Source of the DNA: Curtobacterium sp. VKM Ac-1376
GTDB taxonomy: Bacteria; Actinomycetota; Actinomycetes; Actinomycetales; Microbacteriaceae
Length of the DNA: 64,000 nt
Assembly (NCBI RefSeq): GCF_015351025.1
Contig: NZ_JADKRV010000009.1
Span: 62,001 to 126,000, forward strand
Direction of reading: 5' to 3'
Of the stretch, positions 42,780-50,116 are shown piece after piece. A model generated the notes under the pieces. The model was not told the origin of the DNA and searched no databases. It saw only the letters and a program-made list of their open reading frames with translations. The position numbers and the translations under genes were made by a program. Each line of letters opens with the position of its first letter. The stretch's first letter is position 1.

Positions 42780-43592
42780 GTGCATGTACTCAGCGTGAGC
42801 TCCCTCAAGGGTGGTGTCGGCAAGACGACGGTGACGCTCGGCCTGACCTCGGCCGCGTTCGCCAGGGGACTGCGCACGCTGGTGGTGGATCTGGACCCGC
42901 AGTCCGACGTCTCCACAGGCCTCGACATCAACCTCGCCGGTCACCTCAACGTCGCCGACGTCCTCGAGAACCCGAAGGAGAAGATCGTTCGTCAGGCGAT
43001 CGCCCCCTCCGGCTGGACGAAGGGGTCCCAGGGCAAGATCGACGTCATGGTCGGCTCCCCCTCCGCCATCAACTTCGACGGGCCGCACCCGTCGATCCGC
43101 GACATCTGGAAGCTCGAAGAGGCCCTGGCGAACGTCGAGCAGGACTACGAGCTCGTGCTCATCGACTGCGCGCCGTCGCTGAACGCCCTCACCCGCACGG
43201 CGTGGGCGGCGTCCGACCGCGTGACCGTCGTCACCGAGCCCGGCCTGTTCTCCGTCGCCGCCGCCGACCGTGCCCTCCGCGCCATCGAGGAGATCCGCCG
43301 CGGCCTCTCCCCGCGCCTGCAGCCCCTCGGCATCATCGTCAACCGTGCCCGTGTGCAGTCGCTCGAGCACCAGTTCCGCATCAAGGAGCTCCGCGACATG
43401 TTCGGCCCGCTCGTGCTCTCCCCGCAGCTGCCGGAGCGCACGTCGCTGCAGCAGGCGCAGGGTGCTGCGAAGCCGCTGCACGTCTGGCCCGGCGAGTCGG
43501 CACAGGAGATGGCGAAGAACTTCGACCAGCTGCTCGAGCGCATCATGCGCACGGGCAAGATCGGCCCGTACGCCGACGGCGGCGCCGCGTAG
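42780..43592 (+). CDS. ParA/MinD-type ATPase (orphan)
   Basis: Deviant Walker-type partition ATPase, 270 aa. SSLKGGVGKTTVTLG is the deviant P-loop, LVVDLDPQSDVSTGLD the Walker A' region, and YELVLIDCAPSLN the Walker B region. No ParB gene or parS-like site was seen next to it, so its cargo is unknown. Start GTG 42780 (MHVLSVSSLKGG) is preferred. A GTG at 42759 is also in frame. TTGAGG and TAACGT upstream could be a promoter giving a leaderless message. A 173-bp repeat array lies just downstream. Confidence 0.9.
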   Translation: MHVLSVSSLKGGVGKTTVTLGLTSAAFARGLRTLVVDLDPQSDVSTGLDINLAGHLNVADVLENPKEKIVRQAIAPSGWTKGSQGKIDVMVGSPSAINFDGPHPSIRDIWKLEEALANVEQDYELVLIDCAPSLNALTRTAWAASDRVTVVTEPGLFSVAAADRALRAIEEIRRGLSPRLQPLGIIVNRARVQSLEHQFRIKELRDMFGPLVLSPQLPERTSLQQAQGAAKPLHVWPGESAQEMAKNFDQLLERIMRTGKIGPYADGGAA

Positions 43593-43648
43593 GTCCCTGC
43601 ACTCTGGCGGTCGGCCGAGGTCGTCGCGGTCGTCGCCCGAGTGGTCAC

Positions 43649-44110
43649 GACATGCCGCTCACTTCCGCCGAGTGGTCACCAACTGTCGCCCGGCGGCGCC
43701 GCAGGCGACGGTTCGTGACACCTCGGCGACGCGCATGGGCCGGTCTGCGACCGCTCATGGAGAGCCGGGAGGCCCGCTCCATCCGCGCAGACACGCCCGG
43801 CCCCGTTCGCCGCGGGTCCCCGACATGCCACTCACATCCGCCGAGAGGTCACCAACTGTCGGCCGACAACGTCGCAAGCGACAGTTCGTGACACCTCGGC
43901 GACACGCACGCGGCAGGTCGTGGGACCTCGGACAGCTGGGAGGCCCGCCCCAGCCCCGGCGGACACGCCCGGCTCCGGCTCGCCTGGGGTCGAAGACATA
44001 CCGCTCACGTCCGCCGAGAGGTCACCAACTGTCGGCCGACAACGTCGCAAGCGACAATTCGTGGCACCTCGGCGACACGCACGCGGCAGGTCGCGAGATC
44101 TCGGCCCGGG
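43649..44110. repeat. 173-bp tandem repeat array, about 2.7 copies, with palindromic arms
   Basis: Copies begin at 43649, 43822 and 43995, a period of exactly 173 nt, the third being partial. Each begins GACATRCCRCTCAC and then has an inverted pair of 21-nt arms; in copy two these are at 43841-43861 and 43879-43899, with cores GTCACCAACTGTCG and CGACAGTTCGTGAC. A GGGAGGCCCGC segment follows in copies one and two. The period is not a multiple of three, so no repeated protein is encoded. The array fills most of the 591-nt gap between the ParA gene and a MerR gene. Confidence 0.85.
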
Positions 44111-44125
44111 CCCGGCGCGAGCGAG

Positions 44126-44205
44126 GGGAAGCGCGGGTCAGGAAGCGCGGGAAGCGCGGGTCAGGAAGCGCGGGAAGCGCGGGTCAGGAAGCGCGGGAAG
44201 CGCGG
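44126..44205. repeat. 23-bp minisatellite overlapping the 3' end of a MerR gene
   Basis: Three perfect copies of a 23-nt unit start at 44126, 44149 and 44172, with a partial fourth from 44195. Each unit contains GGGAAGCGCGGGTCAGG. The minus-strand stop codon of the MerR gene at 44184 is formed by the TCA of the third unit, so the last residues (ARRASRAS) are repeat-encoded. Confidence 0.85.
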
Positions 44206-44744
44206 CGAGCGGCCAGTTCGTCAGAAGGATCGGCCGCGGCGGTGGCGTCCAGCTCGACCAGGGAACTCTCGACCTCGCGCAGGACCTTGCCGACCGCGAT
44301 GCCGAAGACACCCTGGCCGCGGGACACGAGGTCGATGACCTCGTCGTCGGAGGTGCACAGGTACACCGAGGCACCGTCGGACATCAGCGTCGTCTGGGCG
44401 AGGTCGGAGACGCCGGACTCGCGGAGCTGGTTGACGGCGGTCCGGATCTGCTGCAGCGAGATGCCGGTGTCGAGCAGACGTTTCACGAGCTTGAGCACGA
44501 GGATGTCGCGGAACCCGTAGAGGCGCTGCGACCCAGAGCCGGCGGCGCCGCGGATCGTCGGCTGCACGAGTTCGGTGCGGGCCCAGTAGTCGAGCTGACG
44601 GTACGAGATGCCGGCTGCCCGTGCGGCCACGGTGCCGCGGTAGCCGTTCTGCTCGTCGTGCTCGGGCAGACCATCGGTGAAGAGCAGCCCGAGGTCGTAC
44701 CGGGTCGTGTCCGACTCGGTGCCAGGGATGTCGTTCCCACTCAT
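44184..44744 (-). CDS. MerR family transcriptional regulator (Rv1830-like)
   Basis: A 186-aa regulator with a MerR winged-helix region at about residues 35-100 (AARAAGISYRQLDYWARTELVQP, GSQRLYGFRDILVLKLVKRLL in part). The effector region has LMSDGASVYLCTSDDEVIDLVSRG and GIAVGKVLREVESSLVEL. It resembles mycobacterial Rv1830, which lies near garA and Rv1828, as here. No cysteine metal site is evident. The C-terminus runs into a minisatellite. The ATG at 44744 has GGAAGG upstream. The target genes are unknown. Confidence 0.88.
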   Translation of the reverse strand: MSGNDIPGTESDTTRYDLGLLFTDGLPEHDEQNGYRGTVAARAAGISYRQLDYWARTELVQPTIRGAAGSGSQRLYGFRDILVLKLVKRLLDTGISLQQIRTAVNQLRESGVSDLAQTTLMSDGASVYLCTSDDEVIDLVSRGQGVFGIAVGKVLREVESSLVELDATAAADPSDELAARRASRAS

Positions 44745-44928
44745 GAGCTTGCCTTCCACGACGATCGAGCTCCCACCCGAAGCTTCAACGACGGGTTGAG
44801 AGTTGTTCCGAGGTCCACGGTAGCGACTCCGACCGCTCCCGCGCGGGACATCCGACCCGGCGCGTCCGGCGTGTCGAGGATACGCCCAACCGACTGACAC
44901 ACAACCCCCGCGGGAGGACCGGATCGCG

Positions 44929-45633
44929 TCATCCGTCGAGGCGACCGATGGCCTGGCGGATCAGGTCGGAGCGGATGATCTCGAGGTGTCCGGAGATCTC
45001 GCGCGCGAGCTCGGCGGCCTTCGCGCGTGAGGTTGCGTCTCCCCGACGGGAGACCGGCATGAGCGCCGACTCGATGAGTCCGACCTCGCGCTCGGCAGTG
45101 CTGCGGAGGGTGCGCAGGTGGCGCGGCTCGATGCCCGTGCGCTGCAGTTCGACCAGGGCCTTCAGCACGGACACGCTGTCCTCGCCGTACGTCTCGGTGG
45201 CGGGCAGGAGCGAGGCCGACACGGCGTCGGCGAGGAGCATCGGCGACGCTCCGGCGGCGCGGACCGTCTCGTCGCGGGTGTATCGACGTTCGCGCCCGAG
45301 GATCGACGGTCGGGGTGCGTCGCCGCCACCGGGCAGCACGGGCTCGCGACCGGCGTCCAGATCGGCCAGGTAGTCCTTGATGACCTTGAGCGGCAGGTAA
45401 TGATCGCGCTGCAGCCCGAGGATCACCCGGAGGCGCTCGAGGTCGGCTGCGGAGAACTTGCGGTACCCGCTCGCCGTGCGCACCGGGGTGACGAGCTCGC
45501 GCTCTTCGAGGAAGCGCAGCTTGGAGCTCGACAGGTCCGGGAACTCGGGCTTGAGACGAGCGAGGACCTGCCCGATCGTGAGCAGGTCCGGTGCCGCGGC
45601 CGCAGCCCGGGCCGCAGCGGACCGTGCGGCCAC
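44929..45633 (-). CDS. ftsR: FtsR-like MerR family regulator
   Basis: A 234-aa MerR-type regulator. The DNA-binding part starts LLTIGQVLARLKPEFPDLSSSKLRFLEERELVTP and includes RTASGYRKFSAADLERLR; the middle contains LKVIKDYLADLDAG. Homologues directly downstream of garA/odhI include mycobacterial Rv1828 and corynebacterial FtsR, an activator of ftsZ. The GTG start shares one base with the FHA gene stop (TAGTG), so the two are cotranscribed. Control of ftsZ in this organism is inference from the family. Confidence 0.85.
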   Translation of the reverse strand: MAARSAAARAAAAAPDLLTIGQVLARLKPEFPDLSSSKLRFLEERELVTPVRTASGYRKFSAADLERLRVILGLQRDHYLPLKVIKDYLADLDAGREPVLPGGGDAPRPSILGRERRYTRDETVRAAGASPMLLADAVSASLLPATETYGEDSVSVLKALVELQRTGIEPRHLRTLRSTAEREVGLIESALMPVSRRGDATSRAKAAELAREISGHLEIIRSDLIRQAIGRLDG

Positions 45634-46112
45634 TACGCGTTCGCCAGGCGCGCCAGGTCGACCCGGGAGGCGTAGAACGTCAGCCGGAACTTGCCGACCT
45701 GGACCTCGGCCCCGTCGCTGAGCAGCGCTTCGTCGATGCGGACACCGTCGAAGTACGTGCCGTTCAGGGAGCCGTTGTCCTTGACGCTGAAGCTCGTGCC
45801 GTGGCGCAGGAACTGCGCGTGCTTGCGCGACACGGTGACGTCGTCGAGGAAGATGTCGGCGTCGGGGTGTCGGCCGGCCGTCGTGACGTCGGAGTCGAGG
45901 AGGAACCGCGCACCCACGTTGGGGCCACGACGGACCACCAGCAACGCCGACCCGGAGGGCAGGGCGTTGACGGCTTCGCGCTCTTCGGTCGAGACACCGG
46001 ACTCGGCGGTGAGTGCCGCTCCCATGTCCATGCTGAAGGTCAGCGTGGTGTCGACCAGCCGCTGCTCCGGGGTCTTCTGACCGCCCGGCTGCGGGACCAC
46101 TGGATCTGGCAT
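45633..46112 (-). CDS. garA: FHA-domain protein of the GarA/OdhI type
   Basis: Phosphorylation-controlled inhibitor of the 2-oxoglutarate branch point in actinobacteria, 159 aa. The N-terminal VDTTLTFSMDM corresponds to the GarA/OdhI tail carrying paired threonines phosphorylated by Ser/Thr kinases. The FHA domain covers about residues 60-150 with TAGRHPDADIFLDDVTVSRKH and NGSLNGTYFDG, the phosphothreonine-binding residues. The ATG has a strong GAGGAGG upstream. The PASTA kinase elsewhere in the window is a candidate partner, which is inference. Confidence 0.92.
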   Translation of the reverse strand: MPDPVVPQPGGQKTPEQRLVDTTLTFSMDMGAALTAESGVSTEEREAVNALPSGSALLVVRRGPNVGARFLLDSDVTTAGRHPDADIFLDDVTVSRKHAQFLRHGTSFSVKDNGSLNGTYFDGVRIDEALLSDGAEVQVGKFRLTFYASRVDLARLANA

Positions 46113-46208
46113 CGGTGGACCTCCTCCTCTTGGCCCACCAGCGTATCGGAAACGAGGGCCCGAGCGGCAGCCCTGAACTGCGCCTGTGGACGAGCGTCCG
46201 CGATCGGC

Positions 46209-46274
46209 GAACGCAGCCGGGTACGAGAACGAACGCAGACGGGCGCGAGAACGAACGCAGACGCGCGCGAGAAC
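46209..46274. repeat. Three 22-bp tandem repeats upstream of garA
   Basis: Units at 46209-46230, 46231-46252 and 46253-46274 share GAACGCAGNCGNGNNCGAGAAC. They lie about 97 nt upstream of the garA start in a 245-nt gap. The regular spacing of about two helical turns could mark a regulator site, or the tract may be a simple minisatellite. Confidence 0.75.
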
Positions 46275-46287
46275 GGGGCAACGGGCG

Positions 46288-46327
46288 GACGGGAGGCCCG
46301 TGGCGGACCGGCTCCGGGCCTCCCGTC
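46288..46327. terminator. GGAGGC-family hairpin downstream of FecCD genes
   Basis: Perfect 13-nt arms, GACGGGAGGCCCG at 46288-46300 and CGGGCCTCCCGTC at 46315-46327, 31 nt beyond the stop of the minus-strand FecCD permease gene. Termination is inferred from position. Confidence 0.6.
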
Positions 46328-46357
46328 GGTGGGGTGAGCTGGCGGGCGCGACGCGCC

Positions 46358-47356
46358 TCAGCGCCCGCGCGCGAGCAGCCAGAGCAGGTAGGGGGCGCCG
46401 ACGACACCGGTGACGACGCCGACCGGCAGGGCGTTGCCGGGGATAGCGAACTGGGCGATCAGGTCGCTGCCGAGCGTGATCGCCGCGCCGACGGCCGCGG
46501 CCGGGGCGAGCGCCACGCGCCCACTGCCGACCAGCCGACGGGCGATCGGGGCGGCCATCAGCGCGACGAACGACACCGGCCCAGCAGTCGCGACCGCCGC
46601 GGCGGTCAGGCACACGGCGGTGAGGAGCAGGAGGACCTTCGCCCGGTCGGGTCGGAGCCCGAGGGCGGATGCGACCTCGTCGCCGAGGCTCAGCACCTGC
46701 AGGCGTGCGGACTGCAGCAGTGCGAGCAGCCCGAGCACGACGAACGCGATGACGAGCACACCGACGAGGTTCCGGTCGACGGCGTTCAGGCTGCCGGAGA
46801 GCCAGAGCAGGGCGGTGCCGGCCTGCGTGACGGTGCCGCTCGTCAGCATCCAGCCAGTGATGCTCAGGCAGATCGCGGCGACGCCGATGCCGACGAGCAC
46901 GACACGGTTGCCGGTGATGCCCCTGCGCCAGGCGAGTCCGGCGATGACGATCGAGACCACGACGGCGCCCACGAGCACGGCCGAGAACAGCGTGCCCCCG
47001 CTGGCGCCGAAGAGCACGATGGCGGTCAGGCCGGTCGCGCTCGCGCCCGAGGTGATGCCGATGACGTCCGGACTCGCTATCGGGTTCCGCACCACGCTCT
47101 GGACGATCGCGCCGGCGACACCGAGGCTGGCCCCGACGAGCACGGCCCCGAGCACCCGCGGCCCGCGGAGCTGCCCGATGACGAAGTCGGAGATCCGGTC
47201 GCCCTGCCCGAAGAGAGCTGCCACGATCTGCGTCGGGCTGAGCGGGATCGAACCGACGCCGAGCCCCACGAGGACGAGCACGGCGATGAGCACGACCACC
47301 GCGACGAGTACCGTGACCTCGCGGCGCAGGCCGACCAGCGAACGGGTTCGTTTCAC
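46358..47356 (-). CDS. FecCD-family iron-siderophore ABC permease (second subunit)
   Basis: Membrane permease subunit of a siderophore or haem-type ABC importer, 332 aa with about nine hydrophobic spans. Family segments are GVGSIPLSPTQIVAALFG, RGPRVLGAVLVGASLGVAGAIVQ (read in parts), RNPIASPDVIGITSGAS and GPVSFVALMAAPIARRLVG. The GTG start overlaps the upstream permease stop (GTGA). No substrate-binding protein or ATPase gene is adjacent. Confidence 0.92.
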   Translation of the reverse strand: MKRTRSLVGLRREVTVLVAVVVLIAVLVLVGLGVGSIPLSPTQIVAALFGQGDRISDFVIGQLRGPRVLGAVLVGASLGVAGAIVQSVVRNPIASPDVIGITSGASATGLTAIVLFGASGGTLFSAVLVGAVVVSIVIAGLAWRRGITGNRVVLVGIGVAAICLSITGWMLTSGTVTQAGTALLWLSGSLNAVDRNLVGVLVIAFVVLGLLALLQSARLQVLSLGDEVASALGLRPDRAKVLLLLTAVCLTAAAVATAGPVSFVALMAAPIARRLVGSGRVALAPAAAVGAAITLGSDLIAQFAIPGNALPVGVVTGVVGAPYLLWLLARGR

Positions 47357-48387
47357 AGGCCCCGCACCACCCTCGACCGAACGAGCGCGATGAACACCGG
47401 CGCCCCGATGAGCGCGGTGACGATGCCGACCTGCAGCTCCCCCGGGTACGCGACCACGCGGCCGATGACGTCCGCGACGAGCAGGAGCGCGGGCGCGACG
47501 ATCGCCGACAGCAGGATGGTCCAGCGGTGGTCCGGTCCGCTCAACCGGCGGACGGCGTGCGGCACGGCCAGGCCGACGAACGCGATCGGTCCGGCGGCGG
47601 CGACCGCGGACCCGGCGAGCAGCACGGCCACGAGCCCGCCGACGGCACGGACGAGCACGACCCGCTGCCCGAGCGACGCGGCGAGCTCGTCACCGAGCGC
47701 GAGGGTGTTGAGCGACCGGCCGAGGCCGAACGCGATGGCCAGGCCGACGAGCACCGGTGCGGTGATGATGCCGGCGGTGCCCAGGTCCTTGCCTGCGAGC
47801 GCTCCGACCTGCCAGAACCGCAGCTGGTCGAGGAGGCTCTGGTCGGTCACGAGCACCGCCGTGGTGATCGACGACAGCGCGGCCGCGACCACCGCACCGG
47901 CCAGCGCGAGACCGACGGGCGACAGCCCCCGCCGGGCGACGGCGGCGATCCCGTAGACGAGCAGGGCGGCGAGGGCCGCACCGACGAAGGCGAACGGCAG
48001 GGAGGCGGCGGTCCCGCTCACCCCGAAGAGCGCGATGCCGGTGACGACCGCGAGGGTCGCCCCGGCGTTGATGCCGAGGACGCTCGGGTCGGCGAGGGGG
48101 TTCCGCGTGACACCCTGCATGACGGCGCCGGCGACGCCGAGGGCCGCTCCGGCGAGCAGCCCGACGACGGTGCGGGGCACGCGGTTGCCGAACACGATCA
48201 ACCCAATCTCGTCGTTCCGCCCGGGGTGCAGCACCGTGTCGAGCATGGTACCGAGCGGGATCGGCCGCGACCCGTACGCGATCGACAGTGCACACGCCAC
48301 CGCGAGGACGACGACCGCCAGCACGGTCGCACCGACGAGTCGGCGGACGGAGCTGGGGGCCGGGGGCGAGGACGTGGCTGGAGGCAT
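47353..48387 (-). CDS. FecCD-family iron-siderophore ABC permease (first subunit)
   Basis: Partner permease, 344 aa, with the same family pattern (RVPRTVVGLLAGAALGVAGAVMQG in parts, RNPLADPSVLGINAGA, GPIAFVGLAVPHAVRRL). The two proteins would form the heterodimeric channel. The ATG at 48387 directly abuts a DtxR/IdeR-like operator, so iron should repress transcription. The message may be leaderless or nearly so, since the operator touches the start codon. Confidence 0.92.
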   Translation of the reverse strand: MPPATSSPPAPSSVRRLVGATVLAVVVLAVACALSIAYGSRPIPLGTMLDTVLHPGRNDEIGLIVFGNRVPRTVVGLLAGAALGVAGAVMQGVTRNPLADPSVLGINAGATLAVVTGIALFGVSGTAASLPFAFVGAALAALLVYGIAAVARRGLSPVGLALAGAVVAAALSSITTAVLVTDQSLLDQLRFWQVGALAGKDLGTAGIITAPVLVGLAIAFGLGRSLNTLALGDELAASLGQRVVLVRAVGGLVAVLLAGSAVAAAGPIAFVGLAVPHAVRRLSGPDHRWTILLSAIVAPALLLVADVIGRVVAYPGELQVGIVTALIGAPVFIALVRSRVVRGL

Positions 48388-48406
48388 GGAAGTAAGGCAA
48401 CCCTAA
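48388..48406 (-). promoter_or_regulatory. Probable DtxR/IdeR-type iron operator
   Basis: On the minus strand the 19 nt read TTAGGGTTGCCTTACTTCC. They match the DtxR/IdeR consensus TTAGGTTAGCCTAACCTAA at about 13 of 19 positions, with the left half and centre best. Placement immediately upstream of an iron-siderophore permease operon supports the call. Confidence 0.65.
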
Positions 48407-48546
48407 CGCCAGACCCCTGTTCGGTGTCCCCCGAGCAAGCCCGGAGCGTGTGCAGGGTTCGCTCATAGGCTCGTCATGGGGAAGCGCTCTGTACTGATCT
48501 CCATCGACGCCCGACCGGGTCGCCGAGGGACGACCGGAGAGCACCG

Positions 48547-50079
48547 ATGAACGAGACCCCGAACCCCGCCGCCACCGCCAACGACGAGAACGGCACCGCC
48601 CGCACCGACGCCGCGCAGCAGCAGGCACCCGGGACGACCTGGGAAGCACCGCACGCCGACCCGGCCTCGCTGCGCCCGGCGTACGCGTTCGACGGTTCCG
48701 GCCCCTACCTCTACGGCCCGGACGGCTCCGGGCCCTACGCCTACACGCCCGACGGCCGCGGCCCGTACCTGATCGGCAGCCCGGCCCTCGCCGGCAGCCA
48801 CCACGCCTGGGCCCACTCCGCGGCGACCGCCAACCACCAGGGCACCGTCGGCCACCCCGGCGTGACCACGAAGCGGCCGCGTCGCCTCGGCCTGATGATC
48901 GGCTCCGGCATCGCCGCGCTCGCCATCGTCGGTGCGGCCGGCGGCACCGCCCTCGGCCTGTCCTCGCAGGGCACGACCACGACCTCGAGCCAGTCGCAGG
49001 GCACCACCACACTGCCCGACACCGGCTCCGGCACCGGCTCCGGCTCCGGCTCCGGCAGCAGTGACGGCACGAACGGCTTCACCGTGCCGGGTGACGGTAC
49101 CGGTTCGAGCAACGGCAGCGACGGCAGCAGCAGCGGCACCGGGACGAGCACGCAGTCCGCCGCGACCGCCGCCACGACGACGCAGAAGAAGGGTGTCGTC
49201 ACCATCAACACCGTCCTGAACTACGACGAGTCGTCGCAGGCGGCGGGCACCGGCATGGTCCTGACCTCGGACGGCACCGTCCTGACGAACAACCACGTGA
49301 TCCAGGGTGCGACGAGCATCACCGTCACCGACGAGACGACCGGCAAGGAGTACGAGGCCGAGGTCGTCGGCTCCGACGCCACGAACGACGTCGCGGTGCT
49401 GAAGCTCGAGGACGCCTCCGGGCTGTCCACCGTGACCCTCGACGACGACGGCGAACCGTCGACGGGCGACACCGTGACCGACGTCGGCAACGCCGAGGGG
49501 ACGGGCAACCTCGTCGCTGCCGAGGGCACCGTCACCGCGACGGACCAGGACATCCAGGTGCAGAGCGAGTCCGGCACCGGCACCGAGTCGCTGACCGGGC
49601 TGATCGAGATCTCGGCGGACATCGTCTCGGGCGACTCGGGCGGCCCGGTGGTCGACAGCGAGGGCGAGGTCGTCGGCATGGCCACGGCTGCGTCCTCGGG
49701 CACGGCCGACGTCACCGGCTACGCCATCCCGATCACGACCGCGAAGACGATCGCCGAGAAGATCCTCGCCGGAGAGTCCTCGAGCACCATCACGATCGGA
49801 CTGCCCGCATTCCTCGGGGTCGAGGTCAGCAGCACCACCGGCACCACCAGCGGCGTCGCCGTCGCCGGCACGGTCGAGGGCTCCGGTGCCGCGAGCGCCG
49901 GTCTGGCCGAGGGCGACACGATCACGAGCCTCGACGGCACGACGGTCACCACGCCGGACGAGCTCACCGCCGCGGTGCAGTCGCACTCCGTCGGCGACGA
50001 GGTCGTGGTCGGCTACACCGACAGCACCGGCGCCGCCAAGACCGTCACCGTCACCCTGACTGCCGGCCCCGCCGCGTGA
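48547..50079 (+). CDS. HtrA-like S1C serine protease with PDZ domain
   Basis: Membrane-anchored trypsin-like protease for envelope quality control, 510 aa. The cytoplasmic N-terminus has three DGxGPYxY-like repeats (FDGSGPYLY, PDGSGPYAY, PDGRGPYLI) at about residues 48-77. One membrane helix follows (LGLMIGSGIAALAIVGAAGG), then a Gly/Ser/Thr-rich linker. The protease domain has TNNHVIQ (His), ATNDVAVLKL (Asp) and SGDSGGPVV (Ser). A C-terminal PDZ-like domain covers about residues 415-505 (GSGAASAGLAEGDTITSLDG). ATG start; the gene stands alone, convergent with the next. Confidence 0.92.
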   Translation: MNETPNPAATANDENGTARTDAAQQQAPGTTWEAPHADPASLRPAYAFDGSGPYLYGPDGSGPYAYTPDGRGPYLIGSPALAGSHHAWAHSAATANHQGTVGHPGVTTKRPRRLGLMIGSGIAALAIVGAAGGTALGLSSQGTTTTSSQSQGTTTLPDTGSGTGSGSGSGSSDGTNGFTVPGDGTGSSNGSDGSSSGTGTSTQSAATAATTTQKKGVVTINTVLNYDESSQAAGTGMVLTSDGTVLTNNHVIQGATSITVTDETTGKEYEAEVVGSDATNDVAVLKLEDASGLSTVTLDDDGEPSTGDTVTDVGNAEGTGNLVAAEGTVTATDQDIQVQSESGTGTESLTGLIEISADIVSGDSGGPVVDSEGEVVGMATAASSGTADVTGYAIPITTAKTIAEKILAGESSSTITIGLPAFLGVEVSSTTGTTSGVAVAGTVEGSGAASAGLAEGDTITSLDGTTVTTPDELTAAVQSHSVGDEVVVGYTDSTGAAKTVTVTLTAGPAA

Positions 50080-50116
50080 GCAGGAACCAAGCCCGCAAGC
50101 GCAGGCGAGCAGCGGC

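Noticed and set aside
43649..44110. Origin of replication or parS cluster next to the ParA gene
   Set aside because: No DnaA-box or parS-like 16-mers were seen; the palindromes match elements elsewhere near unrelated genes.
44126..44205. CRISPR array
   Set aside because: The units are directly adjacent with no variable spacers, so this is a minisatellite.
43270..44520. Apparent long plus-strand protein through the repeat array
   Set aside because: The array period of 173 nt shifts frame between copies, so a conserved repeated protein is impossible; composition is Arg/Ser-rich noise.
46209..46274. CRISPR array
   Set aside because: Contiguous 22-bp units without spacers.
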